The notes under the pieces were generated by a model, which saw nothing but the letters and a program-made list of their open reading frames with translations, had not been told where the DNA came from and ran no database searches. Both the position numbers and the translations under genes were made by a program. This document shows, piece by piece, positions 1-8,340 of a DNA stretch of 64,000 nucleotides. Positions within the stretch are counted from its first letter, which is position 1, and each line of letters starts with the position of its first letter. Origin of the DNA: Lachnospiraceae bacterium OF09-6 (GTDB lineage: Bacteria; Bacillota; Clostridia; Lachnospirales; Lachnospiraceae). The stretch is taken from the NCBI GenBank assembly GCA_003435055.1, contig QUMM01000005.1, positions 80,233-144,232 on the forward strand, in the 5' to 3' direction.

Positions 1-1
1 T

Positions 2-292
2 GGGGAAAAGGTCGCCTTTGGATGTATTGTGCAGCTAGTGGCAGAAAATGCATCAGAGGAACAACTAGAGGAGGTAATTGATTTTTGTTTAAGAGTTGGA
101 TTACCGGTTTGCCTGGAAGATCTTTATGTAGAAAATACAGAAGAGAATATATGTAAGATTGCAGAAGCTTCGATGCATAGTTGCTGGGAAAATATGCCAT
201 TTGATGTGAACAAAGAAAGTATTTGTGCAGCAATTACTGTGGCAGATACTTATGGGAGAAATAAAAAGAGCGAATACGGTAAAAAGAATTGA
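2..292 (+). CDS. gldA: Glycerol dehydrogenase-like protein, C-terminal part (gene cut by window edge)
   Basis: Only the last 96 codons are present; the frame is open from base 2 with no start, so the gene begins upstream of the window. The reading 'GEKVAFGCIVQLV' followed by 'LPVCLEDL' and the closing 'MPFDVNKESICAAITVADT' match the C-terminal helical domain of iron-containing group III alcohol dehydrogenases of the glycerol dehydrogenase type. Known members oxidise glycerol or related polyols to the ketone with NAD; the true substrate cannot be read from this fragment. It ends 17 bases before a split transketolase and is probably co-transcribed with it and the xylulokinase-like gene, suggesting a polyol or ketopentose route. 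The metal- and NAD-binding parts lie outside the window. Confidence 0.8.
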   Translation, partial: GEKVAFGCIVQLVAENASEEQLEEVIDFCLRVGLPVCLEDLYVENTEENICKIAEASMHSCWENMPFDVNKESICAAITVADTYGRNKKSEYGKKN

Positions 293-309
293 TTCTTTGG
301 GGGCACCAT

Positions 310-1134
310 ATGAAATTTAACAAAAAAGAAACAGATCAGTTGGCAGTTCAGATTAGAAAAAATATTCTTAGAGCGATAGCATCTAAAGGAAGTGGACATG
401 TTGGGGGATCACTTTCAATAGCAGATACGTTGGCTGTGCTATACCAAAATATTATGAATATTGATCCTTCTGATCCTAAAAAAGAAGATAGAGATTATAT
501 AGTAATGTCGAAAGGACATTGTGGGCCTGCAATGTATGCAGTCTTAGCTGCAAAAGGATTTTTTAAGGAAGAAGTACTTGATACACTAAATCAGAATAAT
601 ACGATATTACCGAGTCATACAGATAGAAATAAAACACCAGGGGTAGATGTAACGACCGGGTCTCTGGGGCAGGGGGCGTCCTTGGCATCAGGAGTAGCAT
701 TTGCGGATAAAATAAATGGAAATTCTGCTCATACATTTCTTATATTAGGAGATGGGGAACTTGATGAAGGACAAGTATGGGAATCTATGTTATTTACAGC
801 ACATCAAAATTTGGTAAATCTTGTTACAATTGTAGATGTAAATGGAAAACAATTGGATGGGACAACGGATAAAGTATGTAGTCTTGGAAATATAGAAAAA
901 AAGTTTGAAGCTTTTGGTTACCATGTTATTTCAGTAGCGAATGGAAATGATACAGAAAAAGTATATATGGCTTTGCAAGAAGCTGTACAGGAGAGAGGCA
1001 AACCTCCGGTAGTCATTCTTCATACGGTAAAAGGGGCGGGAGTTACAACATATGAAAGAATGGAAAATTGTCATTCGACTACAGTGAAAAAAGAAGATTT
1101 GCCAATGTTTTATAAAGAACTTGAAGAAAGATAG
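310..1134 (+). CDS. Transketolase, N-terminal (TPP-binding) subunit
   Basis: This 274-residue protein is the thiamine-diphosphate-binding half of a two-gene transketolase. The pyrophosphate/Mg motif is visible as 'GDGELDEGQVWES' near residue 145, preceded by 'GHVGGSLSIADTLAVLY' and 'TTGSLGQG', all typical of the family. I chose ATG 310, which follows a GGGGG ribosome-binding site at 299-303, over the in-frame TTG at 289. The C-terminal partner begins 9 bases after the stop. Split transketolases act in the non-oxidative pentose phosphate pathway and also in dedicated sugar-catabolic operons; the gldA/xylB neighbours favour the second. The A-rich codon use shared by these first genes contrasts with the core genes further right. 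Confidence 0.9.
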   Translation: MKFNKKETDQLAVQIRKNILRAIASKGSGHVGGSLSIADTLAVLYQNIMNIDPSDPKKEDRDYIVMSKGHCGPAMYAVLAAKGFFKEEVLDTLNQNNTILPSHTDRNKTPGVDVTTGSLGQGASLASGVAFADKINGNSAHTFLILGDGELDEGQVWESMLFTAHQNLVNLVTIVDVNGKQLDGTTDKVCSLGNIEKKFEAFGYHVISVANGNDTEKVYMALQEAVQERGKPPVVILHTVKGAGVTTYERMENCHSTTVKKEDLPMFYKELEER

Positions 1135-1143
1135 GTGAAGAAC

Positions 1144-2094
1144 ATGACTGAGTTGAGAAAAGTATTTGCCAATACTATGAACAAAATGATGACAGATGAT
1201 TCAGAAGTTGTTTATCTTGAAGCAGATCTGGCTGGAGCAATAGGCACGGTGCAGTTATTGGAACAGTTTCCCAACCAAGCATTTGATTTGGGAATAATGG
1301 AAGCTAATATGGTAGGAGTTGGAGCAGGCATGTCATTAAAGGGGAAAATTCCCTTTGTCCATAGTTTTGGTACATTTGCATCAAGAAGATGTGCGGATCA
1401 GACATTTATGGCTGGATGCTACAATAAAGCAAATATCAAAATCGTAGGATCAGATCCGGGAATTTCAGCAGAAGCAAATGGTGGAACCCATATGCCATTT
1501 GAGGATATTGGAATTTATCGTTCCTATCCGGAAATGACGATATTGGATGTTGCAGAACCTTATTTATTGGAACAGGTATTGCATCAGATGAAGAACAATT
1601 ATGGAACTATGTATATTCGATTTCCTAGAAAGGACAAAGAAACATATTATACCGGAACGGAAGAGATAAAAATTGGAAAAGGAAATACTTTAAAAGAAGG
1701 AACGGAAGCAACGATTATTGCATCTGGCATAGAAGTAAAAGCAGCTTTAGAAGCAGCAGAAGAATTGGAAAAAGAAAATATATCTGTTAGAGTAGTTGAT
1801 ATGTTTACGATAAAACCATTGGACAAAGAACTAGTTTTAAAATGTGCAAGAGAAACAGGTGCTATTGTAACTGCTGAGAATCATAATAAGCAGGGCGGGC
1901 TTGGTTCTGCAGTTGCAGAAGTGCTTGCAGAAGAAGCAAGGGTGCCATTTAGAAGAATAGGCGTTCCAGATTGTTTCGGCGAAGTTGGAAGCAGAAAATA
2001 TCTTGCTGAGAAATTTGGACTTACTGCAAAAGATATAGTGGAGAGAGTAAAACAGGTTATCAACGAAAAGAAAAATAGTGACAGGAAAATGTGA
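1144..2094 (+). CDS. Transketolase, C-terminal subunit
   Basis: This 316-residue protein carries the pyrimidine-binding and C-terminal domains of transketolase. The stretch 'DLGIMEANMVGVGAGMS' holds the Glu that activates the thiamine aminopyrimidine, and the C-terminal third ('VRVVDMFTIKPLD', 'ENHNKQGGLGSAVAEVL') is the transketolase C domain. The family's N-terminal half is supplied by the gene directly upstream. ATG 1144 is preferred over GTG 1135 because AGGTG at 1133-1137 is well spaced for it. The last codons overlap a possible GTG start of the next gene, so the transketolase pair and the sugar kinase are almost certainly one transcript. Confidence 0.9.
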   Translation: MTELRKVFANTMNKMMTDDSEVVYLEADLAGAIGTVQLLEQFPNQAFDLGIMEANMVGVGAGMSLKGKIPFVHSFGTFASRRCADQTFMAGCYNKANIKIVGSDPGISAEANGGTHMPFEDIGIYRSYPEMTILDVAEPYLLEQVLHQMKNNYGTMYIRFPRKDKETYYTGTEEIKIGKGNTLKEGTEATIIASGIEVKAALEAAEELEKENISVRVVDMFTIKPLDKELVLKCARETGAIVTAENHNKQGGLGSAVAEVLAEEARVPFRRIGVPDCFGEVGSRKYLAEKFGLTAKDIVERVKQVINEKKNSDRKM

Positions 2095-2095
2095 T

Positions 2096-3589
2096 ATGAG
2101 ATATTTGATGGGAATTGACCTGGGAACATCGAGTGTGAAAGCTATGATTACGGATGAGAATGGTGTAATACATGGGCTAGGACAGGTTGGATATGAGATT
2201 CATACGCCAGAGATTGGCTACGTACAGCAAGATCCGTTGAAGTGGTGGACAGCAACAAAAGAAGCTGTACGTCAAGCAATAAAATGCGTTGATTTTACGA
2301 CGGAAAAGATACAAGGAATTGGATTATCAGGTCAAATGCATGGTATGGTTGCATTGGATGAAAATAAGAAAGTTCTTTATCCAGCCATCATTCATTTAGA
2401 TGCACGGTCGACAGAAGAAAGAAAAATAATTCAGGAAATAGCAGCTGATTTGATTCAGTCCGAACTAATGAATCAGCCAAGTACAGGAATGATGATTTGT
2501 TCCTTATTATGGATAAAAAATCATATGGAACAACAATATGAAAAAATTCGTTATGTACTTTCACCCAAAGACTATATCCGTTTCCAATTGACAGGAGAAA
2601 TAAGTTCGGAAGTCAGTGATGCGTCTGCAACGCTTGCTTTTTCAGTAAAAAACAGATCTTGGTGTAAAGTCTTGTTCAAAAGACTGGATTTGAAGGAGGA
2701 TATATGGCCAAAGGTTTTGAATTCACAAGAAATTGCAGGGACAATTACGAAAGAAGTGCATCATGAAACAGGGTTACCAGAGAATACAAAGGTAGTAGCA
2801 GGCGCTGGAGATTGTTTTGCAGCTATGGTAGGAAATGGCATTATAAAAACAGGGATTATGACCTGCAATATAGGAACATCTTCACAGATTGCAGTTGTAA
2901 CAGATAAACCGATCTGTGATTCGGATATGCAGTGTCAGTTGTGGTGTCATGCAGTACCAGGAGTTTGGGCATATCAGGGTGGAGCATTGAATGGAGGAGG
3001 AACTCTGAGCTGGGCAAAAAATAAAATGTTGTGTGATGGTACATCTTTTGAAGAATTAGACAGAGAAATACAAAAAGTACCTGCAGGAAGTAATGGAATT
3101 ACATTTTTACCATATCTGGCAGGTGAAAGAACTCCATTTAATAATCCGAAAGCCAGAGGCGTTTACTACGGATTGAATTTGAAACAGGGAAAATATGATA
3201 TGCTTCGAGCAACAGTGGAAGGCGTTTTGTATAATTTAATGGAATGTAAAAAAATATTTGATGCACAGAATCTTCCACAGGAGATGCTGATTGCATCAGG
3301 TGGTGGTGCGCGAGGAATGTCATGGAAACAAATTCAGGCAGATATGTTTGCTATGCCAGTATATACCACTGAAACTGTAGAAGAAGCATGCATGGGGGCT
3401 GCTGTGTTGGCTGCAGTAGGAACGGGAATTTATGGTAACATAGAAGAAGCGTGTAAAAAAATGGTAAAAATAAAAGAAAAACCAGTAGAACCGATTTGGG
3501 AGAATCATGTAAGATATAAAGAAGGATTACAGATATTTGAAGAATTATATGATAATCTGAAAGGAATGTTCGAAAAAAACAAGCACTAA
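2096..3589 (+). CDS. xylB: FGGY-family carbohydrate kinase, xylulokinase type
   Basis: A 497-residue sugar kinase of the usual length for xylulokinase. The N-terminal phosphate loop reads 'GIDLGTSSVKAM', followed by 'GIGLSGQMHGMV' and 'HLDARSTEE'; the second FGGY domain has 'GAGDCFAAMVGNG' and 'GGGARGMSWKQIQADMF'. Xylulokinases phosphorylate D-xylulose to xylulose 5-phosphate, a transketolase substrate, which fits the split transketolase immediately upstream; a related ketose or tetrulose is possible. ATG 2096 overlaps the transketolase frame region by chance of TGATATG and follows AGGA at 2082-2085; the GTG at 2078 would add six residues with no homology. The downstream hairpin at 3596-3632 probably ends the operon. 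Confidence 0.85.
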   Translation: MRYLMGIDLGTSSVKAMITDENGVIHGLGQVGYEIHTPEIGYVQQDPLKWWTATKEAVRQAIKCVDFTTEKIQGIGLSGQMHGMVALDENKKVLYPAIIHLDARSTEERKIIQEIAADLIQSELMNQPSTGMMICSLLWIKNHMEQQYEKIRYVLSPKDYIRFQLTGEISSEVSDASATLAFSVKNRSWCKVLFKRLDLKEDIWPKVLNSQEIAGTITKEVHHETGLPENTKVVAGAGDCFAAMVGNGIIKTGIMTCNIGTSSQIAVVTDKPICDSDMQCQLWCHAVPGVWAYQGGALNGGGTLSWAKNKMLCDGTSFEELDREIQKVPAGSNGITFLPYLAGERTPFNNPKARGVYYGLNLKQGKYDMLRATVEGVLYNLMECKKIFDAQNLPQEMLIASGGGARGMSWKQIQADMFAMPVYTTETVEEACMGAAVLAAVGTGIYGNIEEACKKMVKIKEKPVEPIWENHVRYKEGLQIFEELYDNLKGMFEKNKH

Positions 3590-3595
3590 AAGAAA

Positions 3596-3632
3596 ACAGG
3601 GCGGTACAAATCCTAAGACGGTATCACCCTGT
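3596..3632. terminator. Hairpin between convergent xylB and gntR
   Basis: ACAGGGCGGTAC at 3596-3607 can pair with GTATCACCCTGT at 3621-3632, leaving a 13-base loop and one mismatched pair. It lies exactly between two convergent genes. There is no clean T-run, so it is a weak bidirectional terminator candidate at best. Confidence 0.4.
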
Positions 3633-3644
3633 CATATATCTATC

Positions 3645-4391
3645 TTATATGTATAATTCGATGCGAAACAGATCCCATGGGATATAGTGTTTGTTAGTCA
3701 TCAGAAGCTGGTGCTCTTTGTCGTAGATGTTTTCCAGAACCAGCAGAAAGGAATCCTGGCTGGACAATGTATAGTTTTTTGCAGTAAAGTTTCCGGAAGT
3801 GGAATAAGTGCAGCTACGGTAAAAATGGTGGTCTTCATTGTAGCTGGTATGTTCCAGAAATTCCAGAAGCTGAGCCTGATCCTTCAGGTCAATTTTCAGC
3901 TTTCCAATTACTTCGATTGGAATGAAACTCAAAGAATAGGCAATGGTTTGCTGTGCATGTCGATACCAGCGGTCTGTAATCACCACAGCAGCCGTATACT
4001 GCCCGAAACTGTCCAATATCGATTTGGATGGTATCTCGATTCGGGAATCTACCTCTACATCATCCAGAGATTCGGTACAATAGGCGTGTACCGGATGCAG
4101 CGTATGATTGGCTTTTGAAGCAATGGCCATGGAAGATGGGAGGGAGGAACGAGTGGCGCGGATAAAGTTTCCGACACCAGGTACATTTTTTACCAGTCCG
4201 TCTTCGATCAGAAGCATCAATGCCTTACGCAGGGTCATGCGGCTGACATTCATAGAAGCTGCAAGAGTGGTCTCCGGAGGAAGCTGTGATTCGGGCTGAT
4301 AAGTGCCGTCCTTGATCTGTTCGTAAAGCTGATCGTATATTTTTACATGTTTTAGTTTTTTTGTTTTAGACTTGTCTGTTTTTTCTGGCAT
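3645..4391 (-). CDS. GntR-family transcriptional regulator with UTRA domain
   Basis: A 248-residue HutC-subfamily regulator. The winged helix-turn-helix spans about residues 15-80 ('KIYDQLYEQIKDGTY', 'LPPETTLAASMNVSRMTLR', 'GVGNFIR'), and the rest is a UTRA ligand-binding domain. ATG 4391 is chosen because AGAGGA stands seven bases upstream on the minus strand; a longer frame to 4463 starts with hydrophobic residues unlike the family. The gene is divergent from udp-deoB-deoC, so control of that nucleoside operon (and of itself) is a reasonable inference; a 12 bp palindrome in the udp leader at 4561-4572 is a candidate operator. The ligand is unknown; a sugar phosphate or nucleoside would fit. 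Confidence 0.88.
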   Translation of the reverse strand: MPEKTDKSKTKKLKHVKIYDQLYEQIKDGTYQPESQLPPETTLAASMNVSRMTLRKALMLLIEDGLVKNVPGVGNFIRATRSSLPSSMAIASKANHTLHPVHAYCTESLDDVEVDSRIEIPSKSILDSFGQYTAAVVITDRWYRHAQQTIAYSLSFIPIEVIGKLKIDLKDQAQLLEFLEHTSYNEDHHFYRSCTYSTSGNFTAKNYTLSSQDSFLLVLENIYDKEHQLLMTNKHYIPWDLFRIELYI

Positions 4392-4422
4392 AGCAGTTCC
4401 TCTTGTCTGTAATTCTTCTTTT

Positions 4423-4451
4423 ATCATAAGAGGAAAAAACAGAAATGTCAA
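4423..4451 (-). promoter_or_regulatory. Predicted sigma-A promoter of the gntR gene
   Basis: On the minus strand TTGACA (plus 4446-4451) and TATGAT (plus 4423-4428) are separated by 17 bases and lie just upstream of the ribosome-binding site for the start at 4391. Confidence 0.6.
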
Positions 4452-4511
4452 TCCGGAAAACATTGTATATTCTGCACAAAACAGGTGTGGTTATTTGTAC
4501 GCTATTGAGTA

Positions 4512-4540
4512 TTGATAATATGCAGGCGCAGGTATAAAAT
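4512..4540 (+). promoter_or_regulatory. Possible promoter of the udp-deoB-deoC operon
   Basis: TTGATA at 4512-4517 and TAAAAT at 4535-4540 are 17 bases apart. Other pairings with 15-base spacers exist nearby, so the exact promoter is uncertain. Confidence 0.4.
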
Positions 4541-4560
4541 AGACAATACAAATGAAAAAA

Positions 4561-4572
4561 TATACATGTATA
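4561..4572. promoter_or_regulatory. Perfect 12 bp palindrome, candidate GntR operator
   Basis: TATACATGTATA at 4561-4572 is its own reverse complement. It lies between the predicted promoter and the udp start codon, opposite the divergent GntR/HutC-type regulator, a family that usually binds short AT-rich palindromes. Function is inferred from position only. Confidence 0.4.
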
Positions 4573-4595
4573 AAAATGGAAGTGAGAACGAAGTC

Positions 4596-5378
4596 ATGCA
4601 GAATTATTCAGGAGAAGTTGGATTACAGTATCATTTACAGATCAGACCGGGAGATGTAGGGCGTTATGTGATCTTGCCGGGAGATCCAAAGAGATGTGAG
4701 AAGATTGCAAAGCATTTTGAGGATGCGAAGCTGGTAGCGGACAGCAGAGAATTTGTGACATATACCGGTTACTTGGATGGCGAAAAAGTCAGTGTGACTT
4801 CTACTGGTATCGGTGGACCGTCCGCATCCATTGCCATGGAAGAACTGGTGCTTTGCGGTGCGGATACGTTTATTCGTGTAGGTACCTGTGGGGGCATTGA
4901 ACTGGATGTAAAGGGCGGTGACATTGTCGTAGCAACCGGTGCAGTGAGAATGGAAGGCACCAGCAGGGAATATGCACCGATTGAATATCCGGCAGTGGCA
5001 GATCTGGATGTAGCCAATGCGCTGGTAGCAGCCTGCAAAGAGCTGGGTTATTCCTATCACACGGGTGTAGTACAGTGTAAGGATGCTTTTTATGGACAGC
5101 ATGAGCCGGAGAGAATGCCGGTCAGCTATGAACTGCTCAATAAATGGGAAGCATGGAAACGTATGGGATGCAAGGCATCTGAGATGGAATCCGCAGCGCT
5201 GTTTATTGTAGCGCAGCATTTGAGAGTACGTTGTGGCTCCAACTTCCTAGTAGTGGGAAATCAGGAAAGAAATGCACTTGGCATGGAAAATCCAATCGTA
5301 CATGATACGGAAGCAGCTATCATAGTGGGTGTGGAAGCAATCCGCAAACTGATCAAAGCAGACCGCGAGAAGAGATAG
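4596..5378 (+). CDS. udp: Uridine phosphorylase
   Basis: A 260-residue NP-I family nucleoside phosphorylase. '[15 protein letters not shown]' near the N-terminus, '[17 protein letters not shown]', '[10 protein letters not shown]' (phosphate site) and '[11 protein letters not shown]' (ribose/nucleobase site) follow the uridine phosphorylase pattern rather than purine nucleoside phosphorylase. It splits uridine with phosphate to uracil and ribose 1-phosphate in the cytoplasm. The start at ATG 4596 matches the family's N-terminus; a GTGAG ribosome-binding site lies upstream. It heads an operon with phosphopentomutase and deoxyribose-phosphate aldolase, so pentose 1-phosphates are passed into central metabolism. 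Confidence 0.88.
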   Translation: MQNYSGEVGLQYHLQIRPGDVGRYVILPGDPKRCEKIAKHFEDAKLVADSREFVTYTGYLDGEKVSVTSTGIGGPSASIAMEELVLCGADTFIRVGTCGGIELDVKGGDIVVATGAVRMEGTSREYAPIEYPAVADLDVANALVAACKELGYSYHTGVVQCKDAFYGQHEPERMPVSYELLNKWEAWKRMGCKASEMESAALFIVAQHLRVRCGSNFLVVGNQERNALGMENPIVHDTEAAIIVGVEAIRKLIKADREKR

Positions 5379-5439
5379 AAGTGTTCTGGGATTTGTGGTA
5401 AAATGGACAGGGAAAACAGATTAGAAGGATGGTGAAAAG

Positions 5440-6633
5440 ATGAAGAAGTATAACCGGATTTTTACAATTGTCATAGATTCTCTTGGTGTGGGAGCCATGC
5501 CAGATGCTGCGCAGTATGGAGATGCCGGATGTGACACACTGGGGCATATTGCAGAACGTACAGAGAATTTTCAGATTCCGAATCTGCAGAAGCTGGGAAT
5601 GGCGAATCTTCATACCCTTCAGGGCGTGGCACCTGCAGAAAAGCCGCTTGCCTGCCATGGCAAGCTGAGAGAAGCCAGTAAAGGAAAGGATACTATGACC
5701 GGTCACTGGGAAATGATGGGACTTCAGATTACTACACCGTTTCAGACATTTACCGAACATGGTTTCCCACCGGAACTGATCGCAGAACTGGAAAAACGTA
5801 CCGGACACAAAGTGATCGGTAATAAAAGCGCCAGTGGAACTGCCATTCTGGATGAACTGGCAGAAGAAGAGATTGCTACCGGTCATATGATCGTGTATAC
5901 ATCAGCGGATTCTGTCTTACAGATCTGTGGAAATGAAGAGACCTTCGGACTTGACGAGTTATATCGCTGCTGTGAGATTGCCAGAGAACTGACTATGAAA
6001 GATGAATGGAAAGTAGGCCGTGTCATTGCAAGGCCATACGTGGGCAGGAAAAAGGGTGAGTTCAAACGTACCAGCAACCGTCATGATTATGCTTTGAAAC
6101 CATTTGGCAGAACAGCACTGAATGTATTAAAGGATGCAGGGCTGGATGTGATCTCGGTTGGAAAAATCTATGATATTTTTGATGGAGAAGGACTGACGGA
6201 GTCGAATAAGTCTAAGAGTTCTGTTCATGGGATGGAGCAGACTATCGAGATTGCAAAGCGAGACTTTCATGGTCTGTGTTTCGTGAATCTGGTAGATTTT
6301 GATGCTCTCTGGGGACACCGCAGGAATGTAAATGGATACGCAGAAGAACTGGAACGGTTTGATGTAAAACTTGGTGAATTCCTGAAAGAGTTAAAAGAAG
6401 ATGATCTGCTGATCATTACTGCAGACCATGGAAATGACCCAACCCATACCGGAACAGATCATACCAGAGAAAAGGTACCATTTCTGGCCTATTCTCCATC
6501 TATGAAGGAGGGTATGCATCTGGATGAAGCAGATACGTTTGCAGTGATAGGTGCAACGATTACTGACAACTTTGGCCTGAAGATGCCAGAAGGAACCATT
6601 GGAACTTCCATACTTGACAAGATTATAAAATAG
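5440..6633 (+). CDS. deoB: Phosphopentomutase
   Basis: A 397-residue alkaline-phosphatase-superfamily mutase of normal length. Metal-binding motifs are visible: '[14 protein letters not shown]' at the N-terminus, '[11 protein letters not shown]' near residue 287 and '[17 protein letters not shown]' near residue 327. '[11 protein letters not shown]' carries the phosphorylated Thr region. The enzyme interconverts ribose or deoxyribose 1- and 5-phosphates, linking uridine phosphorylase upstream to DeoC downstream. The start at 5440 has a GGATGGTG ribosome-binding site, and the gap to deoC is 14 bases, so the three genes are one operon. Confidence 0.95.
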   Translation: MKKYNRIFTIVIDSLGVGAMPDAAQYGDAGCDTLGHIAERTENFQIPNLQKLGMANLHTLQGVAPAEKPLACHGKLREASKGKDTMTGHWEMMGLQITTPFQTFTEHGFPPELIAELEKRTGHKVIGNKSASGTAILDELAEEEIATGHMIVYTSADSVLQICGNEETFGLDELYRCCEIARELTMKDEWKVGRVIARPYVGRKKGEFKRTSNRHDYALKPFGRTALNVLKDAGLDVISVGKIYDIFDGEGLTESNKSKSSVHGMEQTIEIAKRDFHGLCFVNLVDFDALWGHRRNVNGYAEELERFDVKLGEFLKELKEDDLLIITADHGNDPTHTGTDHTREKVPFLAYSPSMKEGMHLDEADTFAVIGATITDNFGLKMPEGTIGTSILDKIIK

Positions 6634-6647
6634 GAGAGGATAAAAAG

Positions 6648-7316
6648 ATGAACACAAGTGATGTATTAAAAATTGTAGACCATACTCTGCTGGCGCAGAC
6701 AGCAACCTGGGCACAGATCAGAGAGATCCTGGATGATGCCATGAAATATCATACTGCATCTGCATGTATTCCGGCAGCATACGTAAAGCAAGCCGCAGAA
6801 TATGTACAGGGCAGATTGCCGATCTGTACAGTGATTGGATTCCCGAATGGTTACAGTACGACAGAGACCAAGGTATTTGAGGCGAAAAATGCCATCGAAA
6901 ATGGTGCCAGTGAGATCGATATGGTGATTAATGTTGGATTTTTAAAAGACGGAAGATATGAGGAAGTGGAAGAAGAGATCCGCAAAATTCACGAAGCATG
7001 CGACGGAAAGATTCTGAAAGTCATCATTGAGACCTGTCTTCTGACAGAGGATGAGAAGATCAAGATGTGTGAACTGGTGACCAAAGCAGGTGCAGAATTT
7101 ATCAAGACCTCCACAGGATTCTCCACAGCCGGAGCTACGTTTGCAGATGTGAAGCTGATGAAAGAACATGTGGGAGAAGGCGTAAAGGTAAAAGCGGCAG
7201 GAGGAATTTCTTCTTTTGATGATGCAGAAGAATTTATGCGCCTGGGCGCAGATCGACTGGGAACCAGCCGCCTGATTAAGATTATGAAACAGACAGACAA
7301 TGGTGCAGGATATTAA
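6648..7316 (+). CDS. deoC: Deoxyribose-phosphate aldolase
   Basis: A 222-residue class I aldolase with the TIM-barrel signature of DeoC. The Schiff-base lysine is Lys153 in '[15 protein letters not shown]'; Asp91 in '[12 protein letters not shown]' and Lys182 in 'VKAAGGI' are the supporting catalytic residues. It cleaves deoxyribose 5-phosphate to acetaldehyde and glyceraldehyde 3-phosphate. It is the last gene of udp-deoB-deoC, preceded by GGAGAGGA and followed by a strong terminator at 7340-7375. Confidence 0.95.
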   Translation: MNTSDVLKIVDHTLLAQTATWAQIREILDDAMKYHTASACIPAAYVKQAAEYVQGRLPICTVIGFPNGYSTTETKVFEAKNAIENGASEIDMVINVGFLKDGRYEEVEEEIRKIHEACDGKILKVIIETCLLTEDEKIKMCELVTKAGAEFIKTSTGFSTAGATFADVKLMKEHVGEGVKVKAAGGISSFDDAEEFMRLGADRLGTSRLIKIMKQTDNGAGY

Positions 7317-7339
7317 TAAATAAGAGAGATAAACATAAA

Positions 7340-7375
7340 GGGACGCTATAGATTCAGATATAGTGTCTCTTTTTT
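7340..7375 (+). terminator. Rho-independent terminator of the deo operon
   Basis: GGGACGCTATA (7340-7350) pairs with TATAGTGTCTC (7359-7369) over 11 positions including two G-U pairs, with an 8-base loop, then six T (7370-7375). The T-run directly abuts the structured element at 7376. Confidence 0.88.
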
Positions 7376-7495
7376 AACCGAATCAAGCAAGTCCCCTGCT
7401 TCCATTGCATGAAGCAATAAGCAGTGGGTTGGGACTTGCTTGTATCAGGAGTGGTACAAGCCACTCCTGATAAGCTGCGAAGCAGCTATTCGGTT
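7376..7495. repeat. 120 bp nested inverted repeats forming a perfect four-way junction
   Basis: An outer stem, AACCGAAT (7376-7383) with ATTCGGTT (7488-7495), encloses three arms that abut one another with no unpaired bases between them. Arm 1: CAAGCAAGTCCC (7384-7395) with GGGACTTGCTTG (7431-7442), containing further stems 7396-7401/7419-7424 and 7404-7408/7414-7418. Arm 2: TATCAGGAGTGG (7443-7454) with CCACTCCTGATA (7461-7472), six-base loop. Arm 3: AGCTGC (7473-7478) with GCAGCT (7482-7487), GAA loop. It could extrude as a DNA cruciform or fold as RNA. I recognise no known family; a mobile palindromic repeat or a structured RNA are both possible. The rest of the deoC-7603 gap holds only the smaller hairpin at 7511-7531 and a ribosome-binding site. 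Confidence 0.8.
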
Positions 7496-7510
7496 ATGAG
7501 CAAGTAGCGA

Positions 7511-7531
7511 AGCGGATTGCGAATATCCGCT
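7511..7531. repeat. Small hairpin downstream of the four-way junction
   Basis: AGCGGAT (7511-7517) pairs perfectly with ATCCGCT (7525-7531) around a 7-base loop. It lies 15 bases beyond the four-way junction and may belong to the same structured element. Confidence 0.6.
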
Positions 7532-7602
7532 TTGACTATTTTGAAAGGAACTTTTTCCGACAAGCCAGCATAGCATACCAGGAGAAGGTATATGAGGTTG
7601 CT

Positions 7603-8340
7603 ATGAAAAAGTCAGATATGCAGATATTACAGAATGACCGGCCGGATCGGGGAGAACTGAAGATTAATGTGGAATCGGCACTTCGTACTGTTCCTGTTGA
7701 AAATGCAACAGTGGATATTTCTTATACCGGGGAGCCGGATCAGATTCTGGAAGAGGTGCGCACGGATCAAAACGGCAATACGGGTACGCTGGAATTGAAG
7801 GCCCCGCCGCTGGAATACAGTATGCAACCGGGAGAAACTCAGCCTTATTCAGAATATACGATAAAAGTATCGGCAGAAGGATATGAATCGGTGACGATCA
7901 GCGGCTCAGAGGTAATGTCAGGGGAACTGTCATTGCAGAATATCCGGCTTCGTCCGCTGGAGCAGAGACGACCGCCGGAAGTCACTGCCATACCGCCGCA
8001 TACGCTGTATGGAAATTATCCGCCGAAAATAGCAGAAGCTGAGATTAAACCGGTGAATCAGTCAGGAGAAATTGTATTGCGTCGTGTGGTTATTCCGGAA
8101 TACGTAGTAGTGCATGATGGAAGTCCAAGAGATACCACGGCAGGAGATTATTATGTTCGGTATAAGGATTACATTAAAAATGTGGCATCCAGTGAGATTT
8201 ATCCGACCTGGCCGAAAGAGACGATCATAGCCAATGTACTGGCGATTATGTCTTTTACACTGAATCGCGTTTACACAGAATGGTACCGGAATCATCAGTC
8301 ATTTAGGGGTGAACTTTGCGGTGCAAAATACGGAGTATGA
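7603..8340 (+). pseudogene. SpoIID/LytB-like peptidoglycan-binding protein, N-terminal half (interrupted by insertion)
   Basis: The first 228 codons are host sequence: a carboxypeptidase-regulatory/Cna-B-like beta-sandwich at about residues 18-125, then the start of a SpoIID/LytB-like domain ('DYIKNVASSEIYPTWPKETI', 'FTLNRVYTEWYR'). Homology stops at the Tyr codon TAC 8284-8286; the last 17 codons before the TGA come from inserted DNA. The rest of the domain and a PG-binding domain resume at 15737. Joined there, the frame is intact and encodes 422 residues. SpoIID-type domains act on peptidoglycan, classically in spore engulfment. The start at ATG 7603 has GAGG five bases upstream. Whether the gene is dead or restorable by excision cannot be told from sequence. 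Confidence 0.82.

Noticed and set aside
310..3589. Sulfoquinovose (sulfo-transketolase) catabolic operon
   Set aside because: Split transketolases occur there, but a xylulokinase and GldA are not signature genes of that pathway and no sulfo-sugar isomerase or aldose reductase is seen.
3687..4299. Plus-strand open frames opposite gntR
   Set aside because: They are antisense shadows with no ribosome-binding sites or recognisable domains; the minus-strand GntR protein explains the region.
7376..7531. CRISPR array or integron attC site
   Set aside because: There are no regularly spaced direct repeats and no Cas or tyrosine integron-integrase gene; the signal is nested inverted repeats.
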